The position numbers and the translations under genes are program-made. The notes below the pieces were generated by a model. It worked only from the letters and a program-made list of their open reading frames with translations. It searched no databases and was not told the origin of the DNA. A stretch of DNA of 8,628 nucleotides. It comes from an uncultured Parabacteroides sp. (GTDB taxonomy: Bacteria > Bacteroidota > Bacteroidia > Bacteroidales > Tannerellaceae). Of the stretch, positions 1 through 4,928 are shown piece after piece (within the stretch, counting starts at the first letter, position 1; each line of letters opens with the position of its first letter). Location: the NCBI GenBank assembly GCA_934718155.1, contig CAKUZF010000061.1, forward strand, positions 1 to 8,628. Direction: 5' to 3'.

Positions 1-4
1 TAAT

Positions 5-35
5 CTTGTAGGTTTCAAAAATACGCGTACCTTTG
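5..35 (+). promoter_or_regulatory. candidate Bacteroidales promoter without a recognisable gene
   Basis: A TACCTTTG box at 28-35 matches the Bacteroidetes -7 consensus TAnnTTTG. CTTG at 5-8 matches three of four bases of the -33 TTTG, with the usual 19-bp spacer. Transcription would start around 40 and run rightwards, but no convincing gene follows. The only open frame begins with GTG inside the -7 box, so it cannot be translated from this promoter. The promoter may be left over from a displaced gene or may drive a short RNA. Confidence 0.4.
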
Positions 36-312
36 TGCTCAAAGAAAAGGGTCGTTTTTTCGGAGCAATTCCTTCCAATTTTCCCCTACATCAGCGAGCA
101 ATTATCCATAGCAAAAACATGCGCATAGCGTCTCCTTTCGCCGTTGCTTCGCGCGCGCGAACCTATTATATTCATATGAAATGTTTCTGTTGCCCATTCA
201 GGGCGAAAAGTGGTAGGAACACATGATCCCAGGGCGTTGCCCTAAACGGCAGGCTGGGCTTTCAGCCCGCATCCATCAGTTGCGGCTGGCGGAGTTGCAC
301 CCAAAATCACAA
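36..312. other. gene-free stretch, probably intergenic repeat material
   Basis: No convincing gene is seen here. The first part contains a GC-rich alternating run (cgcgcgcg near 152-160) in otherwise AT-rich DNA. The second part (about 175-300) carries two compact hairpins, annotated separately. A short open frame from ATG at 223 reads MIPGRCPKRQAGLSAR at its start. In my recollection this resembles the many short spurious proteins predicted from dispersed intergenic repeats in Bacteroides and Parabacteroides. I treat it as non-coding. Confidence 0.45.
231..268. repeat. paired short hairpins, candidate dispersed intergenic element
   Basis: Two small inverted repeats lie 12 bases apart. AGGGC-gtt-GCCCT spans 231-243 and GGGCT-ttc-AGCCC spans 256-268. 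Both have 5-bp stems and 3-base loops, and both stand out in GC content from their surroundings. Neither is followed by a T-tract, so they are poor terminators. The arrangement suits a REP-like dispersed element; only a genome-wide copy count would prove it. Confidence 0.45.
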
Positions 313-615
313 CTAAAACATAAAACTAAAAATTTCCTTTTGAGAAGTCTTAAATCGTTCAATCTCTAAAGAAAGTGATTTCTTCAACTGACCAGCCATA
401 AAGTCCAAGAAAGGCTGATTGGTTTCCTCTTCTTGTGATTGTCGAAAGGCAGAAATATACTCTTCCCTATCTTCCTTAAATATCTTAGTCGGAAAAAGGT
501 TGTAGCAAAACTGAATGTAATTCATCAGCAGACGAGCAGTTCTTCCGTTACCATCCACCCACGGATGTATGGTTGCTAAATTAAGATGGGCATTGAAGCA
601 CACCGAGAAATACAC
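313..615 (-). pseudogene. Fic family protein, C-terminal fragment
   Basis: The reading frame contains the Fic active-site signature HPWVDGNGRTAR, fitting HxFx(D/E)GNGRxxR, with the catalytic His at residue 17, acidic Asp21, and Arg25 and Arg28. Fic enzymes transfer AMP or similar nucleotide moieties to target proteins. Only the active-site loop and the following helical C-terminus remain, about 95 family-like residues. Typical Fic proteins run to roughly 200-400 residues with several helices before this motif. The frame upstream stays open to 675 without a credible start, and the family-like sequence stops near 600, where the opposite strand begins to read like a recombinase tail. The only available start is a GTG at 615. 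This is most likely a truncated, inactive gene cut by recombination. Fic genes often accompany Bacteroidales type I restriction loci, which fits the neighbours. Confidence 0.8.
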
Positions 616-676
616 CCGTGTCGTGGATAAATTGAAAGAGGAAGCAATAAACAGCCTACCCGAACTAAAGTTTTAA
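599..676 (+). pseudogene. tyrosine recombinase, C-terminal tail remnant
   Basis: Read in frame to the TAA at 674-676, this stretch encodes 25 residues beginning HTEKYTRVVDKLKEE. It resembles the end of a phage-type integrase, where TTxxYxxV contains the nucleophilic tyrosine (here the TAC codon at 611-613) followed by a lysine- and glutamate-rich helix. The upstream frame is not recombinase-like, because it is the antisense of the Fic fragment. The remnant would therefore start right at the Fic breakpoint. The stop lies 25 bases before the DUF1016 gene on the same strand, so the two may once have been co-transcribed. The match is short, and identification rests on the motif alone. Confidence 0.45.
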
Positions 677-688
677 CCACAAAAGACT

Positions 689-696
689 TATCTTTG
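689..696 (+). promoter_or_regulatory. candidate -7 box for the DUF1016 gene
   Basis: TATCTTTG matches TAnnTTTG and ends six bases before the ATG at 702. No TTTG -33 element occurs at the normal 19-21 bp distance. If used, it would give an almost leaderless message. The gene may instead have been transcribed from the lost recombinase operon. Confidence 0.25.
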
Positions 697-701
697 CGAC
701 T

Positions 702-1838
702 ATGGACTTTGAAGCATTAGTAAAACATATCAGTACGATACAGAACACGTTGCAGGCACAAGCCGCACACGCTGTAAACCTTGCCCTTACTTCCCGTAAC
801 TGGCTTATGGGTTGCTATATTGTGGAATTTGAGCAGAACGGAGAAGACCGTGCAGCCTACGGTGAACAATTGTTGAAAAAGCTGGAACAACGGCTGAATA
901 CAAAAGGTCTGAATGAACGTAGATTCCGAGAGTTTAGACGGCTGTACCTTGTTTATCCGCAACTGAAAGAGCCTATCGCATTGTATCTGGCATCGCAAAT
1001 TCGGCACTCGCTGACCGCCGAATTCATAGAACCAATTCGGCGGATGCCGTCCGCCAAATCTGCAATAAACATTCGGCGGATGCCGTCCGCCGAATTAAAT
1101 AGTGCAAAAGAATGGATGATTCCGGCAGACAGACTCTTTAATAAGCTCACATACTCTAATTTGATGCTTATATCCACCATTGACAATCCTATAAAAAGAG
1201 CGTTCTATGAAATGGAAACGATTCGTGGGTGTTGGTCATATAAGGAGTTGGAGCGGCAAATCAATTCCCTCTATTATGAGCGTAGTGGATTATCCCAAAA
1301 TAAGGAAGCCTTGTCTGCCTTGGTGCAGCGGCAAGCCACGCAATTACAGCCCAAAGACATTATTAACACGTCTGTCACGTTGGAGTTCTTGGGATTGAAC
1401 GACCGTGCTTTGGTAACGGAGAGCGACTTGGAGCAATCCATTCTTGACAACCTGCAACACTTCCTGCTGGAAATGGGGCATGGATTCTGCTTTGAAGCCC
1501 GACAAAAACGTATTTTGATAGACGAAGATTATTTCTTTGCCGACCTTGTGTTCTATCACCGCATCTTGAAGTGCCACGTTATTGTGGAATTGAAGATAGA
1601 CAAGTTCCGCCATGAGTATGCTTCGCAACTGAATATGTATCTGAACTATTTCAAAGCGGAAGTGATGCAGCCGGATGATAATCCTCCTATCGGTATGCTG
1701 CTTTGTACTGAAAAGGGAGATACATTAGTAAAGTATGCCACTGCCGGATTAGACCCGAATATCTTCGTACAGAAATACATGATAGAACTTCCGAGTGAGG
1801 AAGAAATAAAGAAGTTTATCACTTCCTCAAATTACTAA
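702..1838 (+). CDS. DUF1016 (YhcG-type) PDDEXK nuclease family protein
   Basis: A 378-residue protein with the two-part architecture of the YhcG/DUF1016 family. The N-terminal helical domain (about 1-95) contains the family-typical LNERRFREFRRLY stretch. A linker at 100-135 holds the repeat described separately. A conserved middle region follows at about 140-200 (WSYKELERQINSLYYERSG). The C-terminal PDDEXK-fold nuclease domain spans about 235-365. Its predicted metal-binding and catalytic residues are Asp281 (FFADLVFYH) and Glu296/Lys298 (VIVELKID), followed by QLNMYLNYF. All are present, so the enzyme looks intact. The cellular substrate of this family is not established; members often sit in type I restriction-modification loci and mobile islands. 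ATG at 702 is the natural start, because it begins the conserved N-terminal domain 25 bases after the recombinase-tail stop. Truncated Fic and recombinase genes upstream suggest it is the survivor of a broken locus. Confidence 0.85.
   Translation: MDFEALVKHISTIQNTLQAQAAHAVNLALTSRNWLMGCYIVEFEQNGEDRAAYGEQLLKKLEQRLNTKGLNERRFREFRRLYLVYPQLKEPIALYLASQIRHSLTAEFIEPIRRMPSAKSAINIRRMPSAELNSAKEWMIPADRLFNKLTYSNLMLISTIDNPIKRAFYEMETIRGCWSYKELERQINSLYYERSGLSQNKEALSALVQRQATQLQPKDIINTSVTLEFLGLNDRALVTESDLEQSILDNLQHFLLEMGHGFCFEARQKRILIDEDYFFADLVFYHRILKCHVIVELKIDKFRHEYASQLNMYLNYFKAEVMQPDDNPPIGMLLCTEKGDTLVKYATAGLDPNIFVQKYMIELPSEEEIKKFITSSNY
999..1106 (+). repeat. three-copy 36-bp in-frame tandem repeat with palindromic cores
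   Basis: Three units begin at 999, 1035 and 1071, exactly 36 bases apart, encoding 12-residue repeats at residues 100-111, 112-123 and 124-135. These start IRHSLTAEF, IRRMPSAKS and IRRMPSAEL. Each unit opens with a 25-bp core (999-1023, 1035-1059, 1071-1095). In the third unit the core is a perfect hairpin, with ATTCGGCGGA pairing to TCCGCCGAAT around a 5-base loop. The second unit has one mismatch. The first keeps only its outer 7-bp arms (ATTCGGC/GCCGAAT). Units 2 and 3 are nearly identical over the core, and unit 1 is the most diverged. Confidence 0.85.
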
Positions 1839-1857
1839 CCTAACATCAAAAGTAACA

Positions 1858-1894
1858 CTGGCGAAAAGAAGAATACTGTTTTTCTTTTCGCCAG
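1858..1894 (+). terminator. 13-bp perfect hairpin after the nuclease gene
   Basis: CTGGCGAAAAGAA at 1858-1870 pairs perfectly with TTCTTTTCGCCAG at 1882-1894 around an 11-base loop, starting 20 bases after the stop codon. Position and stability suit a transcription end or mRNA-stabilising structure for the DUF1016 gene. No T-tract follows on either strand, so it is not a canonical intrinsic terminator. Confidence 0.45.
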
Positions 1895-2061
1895 CAACAT
1901 ATAATCTGCCGATAAAAAAATAGGTTTAGTCCGTTTTGGATATATAAACAAAGGTATGAACTAAACTTGTAAATATACTGATTTTCACTAAAAAAAGTTT
2001 ATTTATTTAAATATAGGAAGAAATAAATTATTTAATACGCTATTCTATTACTCATTTACAT

Positions 2062-2069
2062 TATATTTG
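2062..2069 (+). promoter_or_regulatory. candidate -7 box for the WG-repeat protein gene
   Basis: TATATTTG matches TAnnTTTG and lies 24 bases before the ATG at 2094, giving a leader of roughly 20 nt. The -33 element is not recognisable at standard spacing. The surrounding 1895-2093 stretch is very AT-rich and contains nothing else I can identify. Confidence 0.4.
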
Positions 2070-2093
2070 GATGTTGTTTATATAATTGGTTGA

Positions 2094-3425
2094 ATGAAAT
2101 ATTTTCTATCCATATTATTTATATTTTCTCTCAATCTTGTCAGCCCACTTTTAGCCCAAGACAAGAATTCGGCAGATATGTCTGCTTTATTAGAGAATAA
2201 AATATGGAAAGTGCAACTTCCCAAAGACAAACACTATGCTATGGAAATGGAATTCCGCAGCGCTGGATGGAAACAGACCTTCCTATATGATGAAAAACAA
2301 ACTGAAATATGCGATTCTTACTCTTTGCATGGAGATACAATAAAATCTTTTCAAAAGAATTACATTATTCAAGAACTGACAGATAGTACGTTGGTTCTCC
2401 AATATCTGCCGGAAAGTTTGACAATCGGAGTTACACCTGTCAGATGTACAACAGATAACAGTGTTCAAGGACAAAGGCAGAACGAAGAACGCTTGGATAG
2501 TATTTGGTGTAAAGAGGATATTTGGAATAAAGGTGTTGCTAAAATAACCGGAGAACCAATTAAAGATTTATCCACGATAGAACCTCCCCGATGGGCGGTA
2601 TGGGATTACGATTTGACAAAATACTATGTTTCCCAAATGAAATACCCAGAAGAGTTGCTAAAAAAGAATGTGGCAGGTTATTCCGTAGTGATGTTTGCTC
2701 TTGACACATTAGGGCTACCACGCTGGAATACCATTTTGACGACCATCCATGAAGATTTTGACAAAGAGGTCATCAGACTGACCAAAGAACTTCCACACTG
2801 CCTGCCTTGCAGGAACAAAAACGGCAAACGAATGGAGTGTCTTTATACGGTATATGTCCCTTTCCTGCCCCAACATTATAGGGATAGGGTAAAGGCGGAC
2901 AGCGTTAACCCTCATACTGATGTTTTGATAATCGGCTACAGTTCTTGTGACACTCCAATTCTGATGCGATATGACGCCACACTGACTGCCCATACCACAG
3001 AGCCTTATTTGGAGGTGGGTGTTCCGGTCTGTTATCTGAATGAACGGGGCGATACCATTGTGCCATACGGCAAGTACAGATACTGTCAAACAGATACTAT
3101 CAAAAAAATAGGTTTTGTTTATGAGAACAAGCCAAAGGACGCTCGAATAATCTGCATCAATGATGCGGGCAAAGAACTTTTCTATGTATTCAAATATGAT
3201 AATGGTCCCGACTACATACAAGAAGGGCTTTTCCGTATAATGAACGAGGATGGACTGGTAGGTTTTGCCGATTCATTGGGTAATGTAATAATTGAACCTC
3301 AATTTAAGTTTGCCTACCCATTTAAAGGCGGGAAAACCAAAGTAACTTTAGAAGGTGAACAAAAGGAAATTCGAAGCCCTTTTTCGCACGTGTGGGGAAA
3401 ATGCGGGAAAATTCAGGCAAAATAA
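2094..3425 (+). CDS. exported protein with TonB C-terminal-like domain and WG repeats
   Basis: A 443-residue predicted secreted or periplasmic protein. It has a signal peptide: Lys2, a hydrophobic core at about 4-20, and likely cleavage near LLA-QD at 21-22. Residues 30-120 form a beta-rich stretch beginning LLENKIWKV that I cannot assign firmly. Residues 180-257 fit the TonB C-terminal fold, with YPEELLKKNVAGYSVVMFALD followed after a gap by YTVYVPF. In Bacteroidales such domains occur in many envelope proteins that are not true TonB. Residues 310-415 look like two degenerate WG repeats, the clearest being DGLVGFADSLGNVIIEPQF, and the part before it begins NERGDTIVPYGKYRY. No ExbB/ExbD or TonB-receptor gene is nearby and there is no N-terminal TonB anchor helix, so a structural, binding or sensing role at the envelope is more likely than energy transduction. 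It is monocistronic, AT-richer than the genes after 3757, and its last 20 residues look atypical for the family. Confidence 0.75.
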   Translation: MKYFLSILFIFSLNLVSPLLAQDKNSADMSALLENKIWKVQLPKDKHYAMEMEFRSAGWKQTFLYDEKQTEICDSYSLHGDTIKSFQKNYIIQELTDSTLVLQYLPESLTIGVTPVRCTTDNSVQGQRQNEERLDSIWCKEDIWNKGVAKITGEPIKDLSTIEPPRWAVWDYDLTKYYVSQMKYPEELLKKNVAGYSVVMFALDTLGLPRWNTILTTIHEDFDKEVIRLTKELPHCLPCRNKNGKRMECLYTVYVPFLPQHYRDRVKADSVNPHTDVLIIGYSSCDTPILMRYDATLTAHTTEPYLEVGVPVCYLNERGDTIVPYGKYRYCQTDTIKKIGFVYENKPKDARIICINDAGKELFYVFKYDNGPDYIQEGLFRIMNEDGLVGFADSLGNVIIEPQFKFAYPFKGGKTKVTLEGEQKEIRSPFSHVWGKCGKIQAK

Positions 3426-3460
3426 AAAAGCTAAATAATTGAATGATCAACTACTTAGCT
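3424..3460 (-). terminator. intrinsic terminator of the tRNA-Leu gene
   Basis: On the minus strand a 14-bp stem (arms 3447-3460 and 3429-3442, with two G-U pairs) closes a 4-base loop and is followed by a run of six T (3424-3429). It sits 10 bases beyond the tRNA 3' end. On the plus strand the same hairpin immediately follows the WG-repeat gene and could weakly help end that message, although its T-tract there is poor. Confidence 0.85.
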
Positions 3461-3470
3461 TTCATCTTCG

Positions 3471-3554
3471 TACCCAGACCCGGGGTCGAACCGGGATGGA
3501 AGTGAATCCACTGGTGTTTGAGACCAGCGCGTCTACCGATTCCGCCATCTGGGC
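3471..3554 (-). tRNA. tRNA-Leu, anticodon CAA
   Basis: Minus-strand cloverleaf of 84 nt. The acceptor stem pairs GCCCAGA with TCTGGGT (G-U at the first pair), with discriminator A at 3471. The D-arm contains GGCGGAATCGGTAGACGC. The anticodon stem CTGGT/ACCAG encloses loop CTCAAAC, giving anticodon CAA, which reads UUG. The long variable arm is typical of class II tRNA-Leu. The T-arm contains GGTTCGACCCC. CCA is not encoded (the genomic sequence continues CGA), so it is added after transcription, as is normal in Bacteroidetes. Confidence 0.96.
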
Positions 3555-3613
3555 ATTTGCTCTTTCGAAGCTCCTTTACTCTGATTGAGTAGGTTTGTTT
3601 CTCAATTGCGATG

Positions 3614-3644
3614 CAAAGGTACGCCTTTTTTTTGAACCTGCAAA
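3614..3644 (-). promoter_or_regulatory. strong Bacteroidales promoter for tRNA-Leu
   Basis: Reading the minus strand, TTTG (3641-3644), a 19-bp spacer (3622-3640) and TACCTTTG (3614-3621) form a perfect match to the Bacteroidetes primary-sigma consensus. The spacer holds an A8 run. Just upstream of the -33 element lies a T/A-tract palindrome (3656-3671) that may act as an UP-like element. The predicted leader is about 50-55 nt before the mature tRNA. Confidence 0.85.
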
Positions 3645-3724
3645 TGTTTCGCTGCTTTTTTTGAAAAAAAACGAGTTTTTCTCATTATCCGCCTCGAATC
3701 ATACCCTTCATTCAAGAAAATCGC

Positions 3725-3732
3725 TACATTTG
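3725..3732 (+). promoter_or_regulatory. candidate -7 box for manC
   Basis: TACATTTG matches TAnnTTTG and lies 24 bases before the manC ATG, the same geometry as at other genes here. No clear TTTG -33 element is present at 19-21 bp. It is divergent from the tRNA-Leu promoter. Confidence 0.5.
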
Positions 3733-3756
3733 TGAAAGTGTAATCATATATAATCA

Positions 3757-4848
3757 ATGGCAGATAACATGAAAGATACCTATTGCGTTATCATGTGCGG
3801 AGGAATCGGCAGCCGATTCTGGCCCTTCAGCAGAGAAAGCTATCCGAAACAGTTTCTCGACTTTTTCGGCAACGGCCGTTCTTTACTTCAAATGACTTAT
3901 GATCGCTACGTCAAGATCGTCCCCAAGGACCGTATTTATATTGTCACGAACCATCTTTACGTTCATTTAGTCAAGCAGCAGTTGCCCGAATTGACCGACG
4001 AGCAAATCCTGGCCGAACCAGCCCGTAAGAACACCGCCCCTTGCATCGCCTATGCCTCCTATCACATCCGCGCTATCAATCCAGACGCAAACATCGTGGT
4101 TGCTCCGTGCGACCACCTGATCGTGCACGAGGAGGATTTCCTGAGAGACGTGCAGAAGGCGTTAGACTTCGTGCGTGACAACCGTGTGTTGGTGACGCTT
4201 GGCATACAGCCCACCCGTCCGGAAACGGGCTATGGCTACATCCAAAGCAGCGACACCGTCGTGGAGAATTTCTGCAAGGTGAAGACCTTCACCGAGAAGC
4301 CCAACGAGGAGCTGGCAAGGGTGTTTATGCAAAGCGGCGAGTTTTATTGGAACTCGGGCATCTTTATCTGGAACGTGAACACCATCATCGAGGCATTCGA
4401 AAAATACCTGCCCGACATCACCAGCCGCTTCGACCTGGGCAAGGAGCTTTTCAACACGCCCGAGGAGAAGAAATTCATCAAGGAAAATTTCCCCTACTGC
4501 CCCAACATCTCTATCGACTATGGCGTTATGGAGAAGGCAAGCAACGTCTATATGCTCTGCGTGGAGTTTGGATGGGCCGACCTGGGAACCTGGGGATCGC
4601 TGTTCGACATCGCCCACAAGGATTCCTATCACAATGCGGTGTTGAAGAAGAACGAGGCCCTGCTCTACGAATCGACCGGCAATATCATCGCTTTAGACTC
4701 AGACCGACTGGTCGTTGTGCAGGGGTTGCACGATTGCATCGTGGCCGAGGCGGGCAACGTGTTGGTCGTTTGCAAGAAGCAGGACGAGCAGCGCCTCAAG
4801 CAGATTGTGGCCGACGCACGGATAAAGTTTGGCGACAAGTATAATTAA
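3757..4848 (+). CDS. manC: mannose-1-phosphate guanylyltransferase
   Basis: A 363-residue cytoplasmic nucleotidyltransferase that makes GDP-mannose from mannose-1-phosphate and GTP, the precursor for GDP-fucose and for mannose- or fucose-containing capsule, O-antigen and glycoprotein glycans. The N-terminal signature GGIGSRFWPFSRESYPKQF (15-33) holds the nucleotide-binding loop and the Lys of the PKQF motif. EPARKNTAP (87-95), CDH (118-120), FTEKPN (178-183), WNSGIF (199-204) and GWADLGTW (272-279) follow in the order expected for the family. It ends near 360, as in single-domain enzymes, and lacks the C-terminal phosphomannose isomerase cupin of bifunctional ManC/AlgA. ATG 3757 is preferred because it follows the promoter by a normal leader; ATG 3769 is a possible internal alternative. 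No sugar genes flank it, so it looks like a stand-alone housekeeping copy. It ends at a terminator 36 bases downstream. Confidence 0.95.
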   Translation: MADNMKDTYCVIMCGGIGSRFWPFSRESYPKQFLDFFGNGRSLLQMTYDRYVKIVPKDRIYIVTNHLYVHLVKQQLPELTDEQILAEPARKNTAPCIAYASYHIRAINPDANIVVAPCDHLIVHEEDFLRDVQKALDFVRDNRVLVTLGIQPTRPETGYGYIQSSDTVVENFCKVKTFTEKPNEELARVFMQSGEFYWNSGIFIWNVNTIIEAFEKYLPDITSRFDLGKELFNTPEEKKFIKENFPYCPNISIDYGVMEKASNVYMLCVEFGWADLGTWGSLFDIAHKDSYHNAVLKKNEALLYESTGNIIALDSDRLVVVQGLHDCIVAEAGNVLVVCKKQDEQRLKQIVADARIKFGDKYN

Positions 4849-4883
4849 GACAATCTCTCTTCAATTATATCTAATTCTAACCA

Positions 4884-4914
4884 GGGGATGCGTTATCCAC
4901 GCATCCCCTTATTT
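4884..4914 (+). terminator. intrinsic terminator of manC
   Basis: GGGGATGCGT (4884-4893) pairs perfectly with ACGCATCCCC (4899-4908) around a 5-base loop, followed by TTATTT. It lies between convergent genes. On the minus strand no good T-tract follows, so it mainly serves manC, though it may also slow transcripts of the opposing gene. Confidence 0.75.
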
Positions 4915-4928
4915 GTATCCGTGCGGAA

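Noticed and set aside
35..226. Open frame of 63 codons after the first promoter
   Set aside because: Its GTG start lies inside the -7 box, the product is low-complexity and basic, and it runs into the hairpin repeat region. It does not look like a protein.
223..372. Open frame beginning MIPGRCPKRQAGLSAR
   Set aside because: It covers the hairpin element and then overlaps the Fic fragment antisense. It resembles spurious proteins predicted from repeats.
999..1106. The repeat units considered as a mini CRISPR array
   Set aside because: Units are only 36 bp with 11-bp gaps between cores, lie in frame within a protein-coding gene, and no cas genes are present.
1949..1956. Minus-strand TACCTTTG, a possible antisense promoter towards the nuclease gene
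   Set aside because: No TTTG at 19-21 bp upstream and no gene in that direction; in such AT-rich DNA the box may be chance.
2715..3221. Long minus-strand open frame (168 codons) opposite the WG-repeat gene
   Set aside because: It is a shadow of a gene with a signal peptide and recognisable domains; the antisense product shows no family features.
3656..3671. T7-G-A8 palindrome considered as a terminator
   Set aside because: No GC-rich stem and no gene ending nearby; it fits better as an A/T tract upstream of the tRNA promoter.
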